Part shown: positions 1-8,797 of the stretch, piece by piece | Layout: every line of letters begins with the position of its first letter | Numbering within the stretch: the stretch's first letter is position 1 | Assembly (NCBI GenBank): GCA_031268215.1 | Contig: JAIRXP010000110.1 | Span: 1 to 42,551, forward strand | Reading direction: 5' to 3' | Source: Bifidobacteriaceae bacterium | GTDB lineage: Bacteria; Actinomycetota; Actinomycetes; Actinomycetales; WQXJ01 | Length of the DNA stretch: 42,551 nt | Notes under the pieces: generated by a model | The model's input: only the letters and a program-made list of their open reading frames with translations | What the model was told of the DNA's origin: nothing | Database searches by the model: none | Position numbers and translations under genes: made by a program

Positions 1-1
1 G

Positions 2-2251
2 CTGGGTGATGATGACGTCACGCTTGGGATGAGCCGTTCGGAGCCAACCGAGGTGACCGGTCTAGCGGGCGTGATAGCGGTGGCGACGGGCGATTCTCAT
101 GTGCTGGCGTTGACCGCCGACGGCACTTTGTGGGCGTGGGGGGCGAACTTTGATGGGGAGTTGGGAACCGGCGCAAGTGACGGTTTCAGCGCGGTGCCAG
201 TGCAGGTGCAGGGCTTGTCTGGCGCCGGGGAAGTAAAGACCATAGCCGCTGGCGGTGACCATTCGCTGGCCCTGACAGCAGCCGGCCAAGTGTACACCTG
301 GGGAGCCAACCATGACGGACAGCTAGGGATTGAGGATTCCGATCAGGAGGACACACCGGTTCCGTCAACTGCATTGACCAGCGTTTCGGCCATCGCTGCT
401 GGAACTTACTATTCGCTGGCCGTGACTAGCGGCGGCGATGTGTACACCTGGGGAGAAAACAGCCTAGGCCAGCTAGGCCGGGTCCCGACGGGCTGGGCGG
501 CGACGCAGCGGCCGGCCAGTATCGCGGTGGGCAGCCGGCCCGGTGTGCCCACCGAGGTCGAAGTCACGCAAGGCGATTCCCAAGCGACCCTCACTTGGAC
601 AGCGCCCGCGGATGACGGTGGAGCGGCCATCACCGGCTACAAGGTGTCGAAAGATGGTGGCACCACGTGGGAAACGGCATCGGGCACCTATACACATACT
701 TTCACCGGGCTGACCAACGGCCAGGAATATGACTTCCAGGTGCGGGCGGTCAACCGCGTAGGGGACGGGCCAGAGGAAGAGGTCAGTGCCACTCCAACCG
801 GGCCGCCGCCCGCGACGGAACATATCTTGATGGTCCAGGCGGGGGACGGCGGTACAATCGTGGGCCCCGCACCAACCCAAGTAGTGCCTGCGGGAGATCC
901 CGTGAACCTGGAGGCCGCCGCCAATACTGGCTACCACTTCGCGGGCTGGACATCAACCAACGGGGGAACGTTTGGGGACGCGGCGAGCCTTGAAACTTCT
1001 TTTACCATGCCAGACGCGGCCACCACGGTCACAGCGAACTTCGCCCATGATCCGGTGATCACCGTGGACCCGCTGGACAATGAGACAGTGCAGGCTGGCA
1101 AGTCCTACGTGAGAAGTGTGCTCTACACCTATGAGTACGGCTCCGGTCCGGTGGGATTCAGCGCCACGGGCCTGCCGAGCGGGCTAAGCATTGACCAAAG
1201 CGGCTTGATCAGTGGGGCGCCCCTCACGCCGGGAACATACCCGATCGAGGTGACCATTACCGACGGCACCGCGACGGGCAAAGGTACGTTCACTTTGACA
1301 GTCCAGGCCGCGCCGCTGCCAACGGTGTTAGAGCTTGATCCCCTGGACAACGGCGTGACCCGAGTCGGCGTGAGCTATTCCAAGGTCCCGACCTGCCGCT
1401 ACTTGAACGGTTCCGGAACGTTGGTCTTTGGTGCCAGCGGGTTGCCCGCTGGGCTGAGCGTTAACCCGGACAGCGGAGTCATCAGCGGCACCCCGACCGA
1501 GCCGGGCACTTTCGCCGTCACGTTGACGCTCACGGACGGCACGTTGTCCGTGAACAGAACGTTCACGCTGACCGTGGCAGCCCTCTACCAGTTGACGGTT
1601 GAAGACGGTGAGGGCTCGGGCATCTATCCGCCAGGCGCGGTGGTGCCGATATCCGCGGAGGCGCTATCCGGCCGAGTGTTCGAGGCCTGGACCGGCGGAG
1701 ATGGAGGGACCTTCGCGGATCCAACCATGGCCTTTACGACCTTCACGATGCCGCCCAACGCGGCGACCATCACTGCCACCTACTTGCCCGGACCGATCAA
1801 CCCAATCGGCTACGCCTACCCGGTGTTGGGCCACTTTGGCACCTGGTCGGGGGTGGGGTCAGTGACGGCGACCGTCGATGCCGACCACACCCAGTTCGCG
1901 CGTCTGACGCTCGGCGGCAGCGTTGTGGCGCCAGCGAATTACTCCATCGCTGGGGGCAGTACCAAGATCACGCTGAACTCGGCGTACCTATCTGGCCTGG
2001 CCAACGGCACGTACCAGTTTGTGGCTGAATATGTCGCTTATCCCTCCGGGCCTATTCAACTGGTGGTGAAGCGAGGCGGGGGTGGCCCGGCGGATCCTGG
2101 GGCGACCGATGCGCCCGGCGCCAAGAGCGACGGCATGCCATTTACCGGGACCGGCCTGCCAGCCTGGGTGATTCTGTTGGCGTTGGCGCTGGTGGGCGTG
2201 GGGATGCGCCTGACTCGGGTGGCATATGTGAAGGCTCGCAGCCGCACCTGA
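2..2251 (+). CDS. Cell-wall-anchored multidomain surface protein (RCC1 / FN3 / Ig-like / InlB-type repeats), 5' partial
   Basis: The frame is open from base 2 and the residues before the first ATG (base 29) continue an RCC1 repeat (GDDDVTLG...), so the gene begins upstream of the window and the ATG is internal. Order seen: RCC1 repeats with WAWGAN and YTWGEN cores (to about base 530), a fibronectin type III domain (541-810), an InlB-B-like repeat with GWTS and TFTMP (823-1045), two He_PIG-type Ig domains with LPSGLSID and LPAGLSVN cores (1060-1580), a second InlB-like repeat (1585-1790), and a CBM_X2-like domain (1795-2075). The C-terminus is MPFTG (2135-2149), a hydrophobic helix and a basic tail, which is the layout of a sortase substrate with M replacing L of LPxTG. 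Role inferred: adhesion or surface display. Ligand unknown. Confidence 0.85.
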   Translation: MGDDDVTLGMSRSEPTEVTGLAGVIAVATGDSHVLALTADGTLWAWGANFDGELGTGASDGFSAVPVQVQGLSGAGEVKTIAAGGDHSLALTAAGQVYTWGANHDGQLGIEDSDQEDTPVPSTALTSVSAIAAGTYYSLAVTSGGDVYTWGENSLGQLGRVPTGWAATQRPASIAVGSRPGVPTEVEVTQGDSQATLTWTAPADDGGAAITGYKVSKDGGTTWETASGTYTHTFTGLTNGQEYDFQVRAVNRVGDGPEEEVSATPTGPPPATEHILMVQAGDGGTIVGPAPTQVVPAGDPVNLEAAANTGYHFAGWTSTNGGTFGDAASLETSFTMPDAATTVTANFAHDPVITVDPLDNETVQAGKSYVRSVLYTYEYGSGPVGFSATGLPSGLSIDQSGLISGAPLTPGTYPIEVTITDGTATGKGTFTLTVQAAPLPTVLELDPLDNGVTRVGVSYSKVPTCRYLNGSGTLVFGASGLPAGLSVNPDSGVISGTPTEPGTFAVTLTLTDGTLSVNRTFTLTVAALYQLTVEDGEGSGIYPPGAVVPISAEALSGRVFEAWTGGDGGTFADPTMAFTTFTMPPNAATITATYLPGPINPIGYAYPVLGHFGTWSGVGSVTATVDADHTQFARLTLGGSVVAPANYSIAGGSTKITLNSAYLSGLANGTYQFVAEYVAYPSGPIQLVVKRGGGGPADPGATDAPGAKSDGMPFTGTGLPAWVILLALALVGVGMRLTRVAYVKARSRT

Positions 2252-2298
2252 TAACGCCGGCGCGGTGGCGCTGGCGGGGTCGCGAGGCTGGCGCCGGC

Positions 2299-2329
2299 AA
2301 CACCACCAAGCCCGGGCAGGCTGGGTGTT
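2299..2329. terminator. Imperfect hairpin after the surface-protein gene
   Basis: AACACC and AGCC arms pair with GGCT and GGTGTT around a short loop, 48 bases after the stop codon. There is no T-tract, so a terminator role is only suggested by position. Confidence 0.25.
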
Positions 2330-2426
2330 CCCAGGTAAGTTGGGGTTGTGGTGCCGTGAGCGGTGTCCTGTCAAAGGTGGGCTCCGTGCCATTCCTGGGT
2401 ATGAGGTGGCGGCTGGAGCGGTCGTT

Positions 2427-2432
2427 TACGGT
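2427..2432 (+). promoter_or_regulatory. -10-like TACGGT of a putative leaderless promoter
   Basis: TACGGT ends 6 nt before the ATG at 2439, and no Shine-Dalgarno sequence lies between. This spacing would put transcription start at the A of the ATG. No good -35 is visible. Confidence 0.4.
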
Positions 2433-2438
2433 AATTGA

Positions 2439-3182
2439 ATGAACGCGATTTCAGCGGCCGTCGCGGCCCGAGGCTTGACCAAGATATACGGCAAGGATGA
2501 AGCCAAGGTGTTCGCCTTGAAGTCCGTGTCGATTGAGTTCCAGAGTGCCAAATTCACTTCCATCATGGGGCCATCTGGCTCCGGGAAATCGACGCTGCTG
2601 AACTTGCTGGCGGGTCTGGACGAGCCGTCGGAAGGCACCGTCAGCTTGGGCGGGCGCGAAATCACCGGCCTGAATGATGAACAGCTAACCCTGTGGCGCC
2701 GGGACCACGTGGGCTTCGTGTTCCAGGCCTACAACTTGTTGCCAATGTTCACGGCCCAGCAGAACATCAACCTGCCGCTGGACTTGGCCGGTGTCAGAGC
2801 GGACCCGGAATGGTGGTCAACGGTGGTTGACACCCTGGCGCTGCGTGACCGGCTGGACCACTTGCCAGCGGAAATGTCCGGCGGGCAGCAGCAGCGGGTG
2901 GCCCTCGCCAGGGCTGTCATCACCCGTCCAGATGTGATCTTCGCGGATGAACCGACCGGCAACCTGGACACCCGGACCGGGCTGGAAGTGCTGAGTTTCT
3001 TGCGCCGCTGTGTGCGCGAATTGGACCAGACAATCGTCATGGTGACACATGATCCTTCCGCTGCCGCGCACTCCGAACGGGTGGTGATCCTGGCGGATGG
3101 TGAGGTGGCCGGTGAAATCCTGGAACCGACCAGGGAATCTGTTCTGGGCGCACTTGACGCTTTAATGAATGTGGACGGCTGA
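2439..3182 (+). CDS. ABC transporter ATP-binding protein (MacB/LolD type)
   Basis: 247 aa, the usual length for the family. It has Walker A GPSGSGKST, a Q-loop region (VFQAYNLLP), the signature MSGGQQQRVALARA, Walker B VIFADEPTGNLD and a switch His in VTHD. These features, with the MacB-like LLNLLAGLDEPSEG stretch, place it with ATPases that drive FtsX-type permeases. It would hydrolyse ATP at the inner face of the membrane for the permease gene that starts 10 nt after its stop. No Shine-Dalgarno site precedes the ATG and a TANNNT hexamer sits 6 nt upstream, so the transcript may be leaderless. The exported substrate (lipid, peptide or drug) cannot be told from sequence. Confidence 0.93.
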   Translation: MNAISAAVAARGLTKIYGKDEAKVFALKSVSIEFQSAKFTSIMGPSGSGKSTLLNLLAGLDEPSEGTVSLGGREITGLNDEQLTLWRRDHVGFVFQAYNLLPMFTAQQNINLPLDLAGVRADPEWWSTVVDTLALRDRLDHLPAEMSGGQQQRVALARAVITRPDVIFADEPTGNLDTRTGLEVLSFLRRCVRELDQTIVMVTHDPSAAAHSERVVILADGEVAGEILEPTRESVLGALDALMNVDG

Positions 3183-3192
3183 GGGTCTGGAC

Positions 3193-6100
3193 ATGCTGCG
3201 ATACACCTTGAGGCAAATGCGCGCCTCGCTGAAGCAATTGGTTGCGGTCTCCACGGCGGTGGTGGTTTCAACCGGATTCGTGGCGGCGGCGCTGATCGGG
3301 TCTGGTGCGGTGGGAGACGTGCTGTACAACATGGTGGCCGCCCGGTTTGCCGGTGGCGACCTGGTTGTCTATCTGCCGGGGAACGAGCCCATGGAGCCAA
3401 AGGCGGCCGCTGCCGCCATGCTTAGTGTGGATGAGGTCGAGGCGGTCGCGCCGCAACTCAGTGGCTGGGTAGAAGTTAGCGCGGGTGGCCGGGTGGAATG
3501 GACCGAGATGGCTCAATCCACGGAATATGAGCGTCTCAACTCCCAGCCGGTCATTGAGGGCCGGGAACCGACTGCCGCCGATGAAGTGTCGATGAGCGAC
3601 ACGGTAGCCGAGCGTCTGAGTGTGTCGATTGGCGATGTGGTTAACATCGCGGTTGATGTCTACGTGGATGGGGGCACAGAGCCCACCGAAGTGCCGGAAG
3701 AGGTCACGGAGGATGAGGCTGGGAGTGGTGACACGGCATCGGGCCAGGCGGACACCGACGGCGACAGCGCTGCGGCGGACCAGGGCGAGGCTGCGGGCAC
3801 GGACGCGGGCGCGGAAGGGGTAGACGACCCGGAGCCCGGCGAGTCAAGTACGCACCGGATAACTGTCCCCGCCCGCGTTACTGGGCTATTCGACGGGTCG
3901 GGTTCACTGTGGACCTTGCCATCAATTCAGGCGCCTCAAGCCGTGGTTGACGTCCTGAACCCCACTGGTCCGGAGATCGCGAGCCCCTTCTGGCTGAGTT
4001 CCCTGGTGGTTGCCGCGGCGCCTGGCTCAGACCTGAGCCCCGGTTCTGACGTGCGCGAACGTGTAGGTGCGGCGATCATAGGTGCGGCTAAGGCAACCCC
4101 GAAGGCTGAGCTGGAAGACTTCTGCGCGACATCATTGCGGGCGGATTCTCAAGGTTTGCCAATCAACGATATGGGCGATGACGGCTGCACTGTCCGGGTG
4201 CTGGACATTGAGCAACAGACTCAGGAGACGGTGGCCGATTTCATGGGCAGTACCGCGATCTTGACCGCCATAGTCCTGATCTTTGGGCTACTGGGGCTGT
4301 TTGTTGCAGCGATGGCGATTTCCAACACCTACCAAGTGCTGATCGCCGGGCGGACCAGAACTCTGGCCTTGATGCGGGCGGTCGGCGCGACCCGCAAGCA
4401 GGTGCGCCAAACGGTGCTGACTGAAGGTGCCATCATGGGCTTCGGCGGCTCAATCGTTGGGCTCGCGGTGGGCTGGGCGTTGGTCCAAGCGGCGCTGGTG
4501 ATCGCCGGGGGGATGTACCCGGCGCTGCCGTTGCCGGACTGGCCCCGGATGAACTGGCTGGCGGCGGTGGTCTGCTTAGCGGCGGGGGTTGTGACCGCGT
4601 TGCTGGCGTCAATGGTCCCGGCCCGGCTGGCGAGCCGGGTGCCGCCAGTGGCGGCACTGCGTCCCCTCGAACCGCCCAAGCTGTCCTCGGGCGCTGGCAA
4701 GGCGCGCCTTGGACTGTCCGTCAGTGCCGCCGGGCTGGGTCTGGCCGCTGTCATTGGCGGCTTGGCCATCAACTCCGCGGTTGATTTGGATCAAGCGGGC
4801 AGCGACGTGACCTTGTTTATCGGCTCGGTGCTGGGCGTGATTGGGGCCGGGACCCTGGCCGTGGGCGTGCTGTTGGGATCAGTGTTTTGGCTGCCCAAGG
4901 TGGTTTCGCTGGTGGCTGGGATCTTCCGGAGATTCGGTGGCGCGGCCCGCATAGCGGCCGCCAACTCCGTGCGCAATCCGCGCCGGACCGCGGCGGCCGC
5001 CGCGGCGTTGATGATCGGTGTCACGCTGGTGACCGCACTGATTGTTGGTGCTGGTTCGATGAGCGCCTCCCTGACCAAGGAGATCGGTAGGTACGCGCCC
5101 GTTGATCTGAGGGTCGGTAGCTCTTTCAGCGTTACCATCAGCCCGGAGGAGGCTCAGGCTCCGGACTTTGACGCCGGTATCTCCTGGGAGAGCGTCCCGC
5201 AGGAACTCATCTCGCAGGTGGAAGCCACCCCGGGAGTAGACGCGAGCGTCCTGGTGCATTCTGGTCTGGTGGGATACGTCGATTCGGCCGGCGAAACCTG
5301 GTATTACACTGCGTTCGGGATTGACCAGGCCGGAATGCGGGACGTGATCCTGGACCAGGACTTCGCAGGCTTATTACGGCCTGGGGCGGTCCTGGCGGAT
5401 GAATCATTCATCATTGGCTTGGGTGCCTCCACCGAAGAAGACGAAACCGGCGCTGGCGCTGATCCTAGTTCTTCCGGTGCCGGTGCCGGTGCCGGTGCCG
5501 GTGCTGAGGCGTCCCGGGAGAGCAAGCTCAAGCTGGTGGGAACTGACGGGCGGACGGTTGAGCGGACCGTTGTCTATAGACCCGACTACGAGTACCTTCT
5601 GCCGTCCGACGCCATCATCATGGACCTGGAGACCCTGCGCGAGCTTGGCGCCGCGACCACGGTGGCGGAAGTCTGGTTCAAGCTCGCTGAAGACGCCGAC
5701 CCAATCGAAGTGGCGACGGAGGTCCAGGAGACAGTCACTGCCATGAGCGGGGAGGGCGGCCCCTTGGGAGGTGAAGCTTTCATGGTTTCGGGGCAGGCCG
5801 TGGAACGGGTCGCGGTGGAGAGTGCCGTGGACACCATGTTGCTGGTCGGACTGGCGCTGCTGGCCGTGTCCGTGATCGTGGCCTTGGTTGGTGTCTCCAA
5901 CACTTTGGGATTGTCTGTGCTAGAACGTGGCCGCGAGACAGCCATGTTGCGGGCTCTGGGCCTGACCAGGAAACAGGCCGCCAGGATGATGGCCCTTGAA
6001 GGGGCGATCATATCGGGTGTGGCCGGGCTAACCGGGGTGATTCTGGGGACCTTCTTTGGCCTGGTGGGCTGCGCGCTGTTGCTTTCGGCCACAGAGTTCA

Positions 6101-6237
6101 TGACCTTGGCGGTGCCAGTTTGGCGCATTCTGTTGGTGCTGGCCCTGGCGATTCTGACTGGCTTGTTGGCGTCGGTCTTGCCTGGGCGGCGGGCTGCGAA
6201 GACGCCTCCGGCGCAGGCCTTGGCCGCTGCCGGATAA
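3193..6237 (+). CDS. FtsX/MacB-type ABC transporter permease, two FtsX domains
   Basis: The ATG at 3193 is preferred over an in-frame one at 3169 because GAGGG (3181-3185) lies 8 nt before it and it does not overlap the ATPase gene; it gives 1014 aa. Layout: N-terminal TM helix, long extracellular region, FtsX domain with three helices (about 4240-4660), further TM segments (about 4700-4900), a second extracellular region, and a C-terminal FtsX domain (about 5820-6220). This double-FtsX topology is typical of actinobacterial mechanotransmission permeases. The first extracellular region carries a very acidic Asp/Glu/Gly/Ala insert (about 3670-3850), and the second a Gly-Ala run encoded by a hexanucleotide repeat; both look like flexible linkers. 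Partner: the ATPase just upstream. Substrate unknown. Confidence 0.9.
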   Translation: MLRYTLRQMRASLKQLVAVSTAVVVSTGFVAAALIGSGAVGDVLYNMVAARFAGGDLVVYLPGNEPMEPKAAAAAMLSVDEVEAVAPQLSGWVEVSAGGRVEWTEMAQSTEYERLNSQPVIEGREPTAADEVSMSDTVAERLSVSIGDVVNIAVDVYVDGGTEPTEVPEEVTEDEAGSGDTASGQADTDGDSAAADQGEAAGTDAGAEGVDDPEPGESSTHRITVPARVTGLFDGSGSLWTLPSIQAPQAVVDVLNPTGPEIASPFWLSSLVVAAAPGSDLSPGSDVRERVGAAIIGAAKATPKAELEDFCATSLRADSQGLPINDMGDDGCTVRVLDIEQQTQETVADFMGSTAILTAIVLIFGLLGLFVAAMAISNTYQVLIAGRTRTLALMRAVGATRKQVRQTVLTEGAIMGFGGSIVGLAVGWALVQAALVIAGGMYPALPLPDWPRMNWLAAVVCLAAGVVTALLASMVPARLASRVPPVAALRPLEPPKLSSGAGKARLGLSVSAAGLGLAAVIGGLAINSAVDLDQAGSDVTLFIGSVLGVIGAGTLAVGVLLGSVFWLPKVVSLVAGIFRRFGGAARIAAANSVRNPRRTAAAAAALMIGVTLVTALIVGAGSMSASLTKEIGRYAPVDLRVGSSFSVTISPEEAQAPDFDAGISWESVPQELISQVEATPGVDASVLVHSGLVGYVDSAGETWYYTAFGIDQAGMRDVILDQDFAGLLRPGAVLADESFIIGLGASTEEDETGAGADPSSSGAGAGAGAGAEASRESKLKLVGTDGRTVERTVVYRPDYEYLLPSDAIIMDLETLRELGAATTVAEVWFKLAEDADPIEVATEVQETVTAMSGEGGPLGGEAFMVSGQAVERVAVESAVDTMLLVGLALLAVSVIVALVGVSNTLGLSVLERGRETAMLRALGLTRKQAARMMALEGAIISGVAGLTGVILGTFFGLVGCALLLSATEFMTLAVPVWRILLVLALAILTGLLASVLPGRRAAKTPPAQALAAAG
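5475..5504 (+). repeat. Five tandem CGGTGC hexamers inside the FtsX permease gene
   Basis: Five perfect copies of CGGTGC encode the Gly-Ala run of an extracellular linker. Because the unit is six bases, gain or loss of copies changes linker length without breaking the frame. Confidence 0.9.
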
Positions 6238-6247
6238 ATCGGCAGGG

Positions 6248-6895
6248 TTACGGGCCGTCCTGGCTGTGCTGGATGTCTTGGCCGTCGGGCGGGGTGGCGC
6301 CTCGGCCGATTAGCTGGGCTATCCCCACTGCGTAAGCATCGGGCCGGAAGTATTCGATCAGCGCCCTTTGGGTCAGCATGCCGAGCAGCAGAGACAGCAT
6401 GACCGGCGCGGACAGTTCCGGATCCACGTCCGGGGCGATCATCCCAGCTTGGCGCCAGCGGTCTAGCCAAGATTCAAGCAGCTTGGTCAGGCGTGTGGCG
6501 ACGGCTCGGGCCGCCGTCGCCAGTTCCGGGTCCCGGACGGCTTCCGCCCAACCCTGAAGGGCGGTGCGCGCCTTGTCAGACCGGTCTTCGGTCAGGAAGC
6601 GGCCTATGTCAGCGACCAGCCGCGGGACGGCCACCGCCGGAGGGTCGAGCGGTTCGCGGTTGGCTTCTTGTTCAACTAGATCGGCGAAGGCTGAGGTTGC
6701 GGTGGTGGCCACATCCAGGATGAGGGCCCGTTTGGACGGGAAGTACTGGTAAACAGCCCCGGCGGAGAGGCCTGCTTCGGCGATGATTTGATCCATAGTC
6801 GCGCCGTGGAAGCCGGAGCGGCTGAAGCAGCGAGTGGCGGCGGAGCGGATTTGTTTCCGCCGGGCCTCCTTGTGGGCATCGGTCACTCTTGGCAT
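6248..6895 (-). CDS. TetR-family transcriptional repressor
   Basis: The ATG at 6895 (MPRVTDAHKEARRKQ) has GGGAG about 8 nt upstream and is preferred over an in-frame TTG at 6910. It gives 215 aa, the normal size. The N-terminal HTH is clear: RSAATRCFSRSGFHGATM, then IAEAGLSAGAVYQYFPSK, the classic TetR recognition-helix stretch. The C-terminal half is the helical ligand and dimer domain with no identifiable ligand. It is convergent with the FtsX permease gene and divergent from the membrane-protein gene at 7020. The spacer contains a promoter and a dyad well suited to a TetR dimer, so it most likely represses that gene and perhaps itself. Confidence 0.92.
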   Translation of the reverse strand: MPRVTDAHKEARRKQIRSAATRCFSRSGFHGATMDQIIAEAGLSAGAVYQYFPSKRALILDVATTATSAFADLVEQEANREPLDPPAVAVPRLVADIGRFLTEDRSDKARTALQGWAEAVRDPELATAARAVATRLTKLLESWLDRWRQAGMIAPDVDPELSAPVMLSLLLGMLTQRALIEYFRPDAYAVGIAQLIGRGATPPDGQDIQHSQDGP

Positions 6896-6951
6896 TGATT
6901 TGGCTCCCAACCGGCCGAGTTGTTCAGATCATTGTAAGGCGGGCGGCCGCC

Positions 6952-7014
6952 TTGACATGGCCCGAGAATCTAGTAGCATTGCCAATAAAGAACGAGCGTT
7001 CGTTTTACAGGAGG
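6952..7014 (+). promoter_or_regulatory. Promoter, TetR operator and RBS of the membrane-protein gene
   Basis: TTGACA (6952-6957) and TAGCAT (6974-6979) are separated by 16 nt. A palindrome, AACGAGCGTTCGTT (6991-7004, AACGA/TCGTT arms), lies about 12 nt after the -10, in the initially transcribed region. A strong RBS, AGGAGG (7009-7014), precedes the ATG at 7020. The dyad resembles TetR-family operators and its position would block the polymerase. Confidence 0.75.
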
Positions 7015-7019
7015 CCAAA

Positions 7020-8096
7020 ATGTCCGATGCCGTCGTCACAGATCTCGCCCCAGCCGTCCGTCAGCCCGTGGTCAAGCGGCCAACCTTTGTGGTCCTGAGC
7101 CGCGCCTTGGCCGTAGCCTTGGTGGCCGGATTGTTACTGACCGCCTACTTGTGGGCTACGACCGAAGCTAAACCCCGGGACGTACCGCTCGGCATCGTGG
7201 GTCCGGGGGAGGCCGTGACCCAAATCGAGGGTGCTCTTGGCCAAGCGATACCAGGCGGTTTCGCGGTGCGGCAGGTGGATAGTGCGGACCAAGCACGGGA
7301 GTTGGTTCGCCAGCGGGAGCTGTACGGGGCGCTGGTACTTGAGCCCACGGGAATGACCCTGGTGACGGCATCGGCGGCTAGCGCACCAGTCGCGCGCCTG
7401 CTGGAGGCCCTGCCCGGGCGGCTGGCCAGTGCGGGCGGGCCAGCGAACGTAACAGTTGAGGACTTGGTGCCGCTGCCGAGCGCCGACCCGAACGGATCCG
7501 GCTTTGGGCTGATGGTGATTTTGCTGTCGTTGGTGGGGCTTCTATCTGGAGCTTTGACGGTGCTGACGGTGAGGGGATGGCGGTTGCGGGCCGTCACGGC
7601 GGTCAGCTGCGGGGTGGCGATCGGGCTGACAGCGGCGGCACTGGCCGGGCCGTGGCTGGGCGTCTTGCCGAATGGCTATTGGGCCAACGCCGGTTTGATC
7701 GCGCTGGGCTGTTCGGCGGTGGCTCTGTCAGTGGTGGGAGCCCATGGGCTTGGCGGCGCGGCGGCCATGCCGGTGGTTGCGCTGCTGGTGTTTGGCGGGA
7801 ATCCGTTCTCTGGCGCGCAAGCCAGCTCGCTGATGCTTCCGGAAGGCTGGGCGCAAGTCGGCCAGGTGCTCCCGCCGGGCGCGCTGGCCTCGGCGTTGCG
7901 TTCACAGGCCTATTTTGGCGGTACCGGAGCGGGCGGTGGATTCGCGATCCTGGGTGCCTGGGCAGTGGCCGGGATCGCGGCGCTGATGCTTGGCGCGTGG
8001 CTCAGGCGGAGTCGCGAGCACTCCTACGCTGCCGGGACCGCCACAGCGGCGCCAGGAACTAGGATCCTCGACTCTGCTCCGGCCGGTCTGGCCTAG
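7020..8096 (+). CDS. YhgE/Pip or ABC-2-like membrane protein
   Basis: The start is the ATG at 7020, 5 nt after AGGAGG, giving 358 aa; longer readings upstream run through the promoter. One TM helix lies near residues 26-48, followed by a soluble extracellular part of about 110 residues (PLGIVGPGEAV..., resembling the first domain of YhgE/DUF3533 proteins). Then come about five hydrophobic segments from residue 160 on and a short C-terminal tail. This 1+5 topology fits ABC-2-type and YhgE-like proteins, often linked to export or phage infection, but no ATPase partner is adjacent. Control by the divergent TetR protein suggests induction by a small molecule. Function is otherwise unknown. Confidence 0.7.
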   Translation: MSDAVVTDLAPAVRQPVVKRPTFVVLSRALAVALVAGLLLTAYLWATTEAKPRDVPLGIVGPGEAVTQIEGALGQAIPGGFAVRQVDSADQARELVRQRELYGALVLEPTGMTLVTASAASAPVARLLEALPGRLASAGGPANVTVEDLVPLPSADPNGSGFGLMVILLSLVGLLSGALTVLTVRGWRLRAVTAVSCGVAIGLTAAALAGPWLGVLPNGYWANAGLIALGCSAVALSVVGAHGLGGAAAMPVVALLVFGGNPFSGAQASSLMLPEGWAQVGQVLPPGALASALRSQAYFGGTGAGGGFAILGAWAVAGIAALMLGAWLRRSREHSYAAGTATAAPGTRILDSAPAGLA

Positions 8097-8126
8097 TCCG
8101 TTCGTGGAGACGGTTACCGAGATGGT

Positions 8127-8513
8127 TCAGGGGAGCTTCTCGAAGACCATGGTCGCTTGAATTCGGTCGCCTCCGGCGAATCCCTTGCTGCCGGAAGCCG
8201 CTGTGCTGATGGTGTGCAGCCGGTAGCCGAGGGCGGCCTGCGCGTTGATGACGCCTTCAAGTTCAGTCAGGTTCCCCGAACCGGTTCCCCAGAATTTCTC
8301 CTTGAGGATTACTTGGAGGACCACATAACTCATTCCCGCAGGCGCCTGCCGTGGGTTAGCCCCCGCCGTAGCGTCAGCCCGGATTCTATCGATCATGTCG
8401 CCAACTCCGCCAGGCGACGATTGCGCTTGTGTCCGGTCGGTCCAGTTCGCTCCATCCCACCACCGTGTGGTGCCGGTACCATCGTCGTACCAGCCAGCAT
8501 TCATGCTTGTCAT
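8127..8513 (-). CDS. DUF2510 + DUF4177-like small protein
   Basis: The ATG at 8513 has a GAAGG upstream (10-nt spacer), giving 128 aa. In-frame TTG and GTG codons lie just before it, and a second ATG three codons in. The N-terminus (GWYDDGTGTTRWWDGANWTDR region) is a DUF2510 domain, a short Trp-rich module common at the ends of actinobacterial envelope proteins. The C-terminal 70 residues (MSYVVLQVILKEKFWG... LGYRLHTIST... MVFEK) match the DUF4177 pattern of a small alpha/beta fold. No signal peptide or TM segment is seen. It is a single gene with no operon partner, convergent with the membrane-protein gene. Biochemical role unknown. Confidence 0.75.
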   Translation of the reverse strand: MTSMNAGWYDDGTGTTRWWDGANWTDRTQAQSSPGGVGDMIDRIRADATAGANPRQAPAGMSYVVLQVILKEKFWGTGSGNLTELEGVINAQAALGYRLHTISTAASGSKGFAGGDRIQATMVFEKLP

Positions 8514-8630
8514 TGACACCAATCCTTCTAATCGTTATGGATGTGCGCGCGGCGGCCGCCAACCTGGGGCTCGCGTGGCTCTCAGAGTCTACGCGGAACG
8601 GCGGCAGAAGTGCCAGATTACCTGGGCCTT

Positions 8631-8646
8631 GCGCGGCGCCGGGCCG
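8631..8646. repeat. 16-bp direct repeat, copy 1
   Basis: GCGCGGCGCCGGGCCG occurs here and again at 8826-8841 in the same non-coding spacer. It is GC-only, so chance cannot be excluded. Confidence 0.5.
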
Positions 8647-8654
8647 GGGTGGCT

Positions 8655-8700
8655 GAAACTCCTCCAAACTTGAAGCGCCAACCGACTTTGGAGGGGTTTC
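8655..8700. repeat. Long hairpin, 14-bp arms with one wobble
   Basis: GAAACTCCTCCAAA (8655-8668) pairs with TTTGGAGGGGTTTC (8687-8700) around an 18-nt loop. It lies in a 446-base stretch without a convincing gene (8514-8959). It has no T-tract. Confidence 0.65.
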
Positions 8701-8756
8701 GACTACACCAAGCGCTCCAACTCCGGATCGGCGCTGGCACCAGGGGGTCAAAGTCG

Positions 8757-8786
8757 CGTCAAGTTGCCTGCGAACCCAACTTGACG
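8757..8786. repeat. Perfect 10-bp inverted repeat with 10-nt loop
   Basis: CGTCAAGTTG (8757-8766) and CAACTTGACG (8777-8786) form a perfect stem. It could be a terminator-like hairpin or an operator upstream of the tlyA operon. Confidence 0.7.
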
Positions 8787-8797
8787 TCAGTTTGACT

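Noticed and set aside
5586..6470. Minus-strand frame of 294 codons
   Set aside because: It lies opposite the FtsX permease and TetR genes and has the Arg/Pro/Ser-rich look of an antisense frame in GC-rich DNA; no domain is visible.
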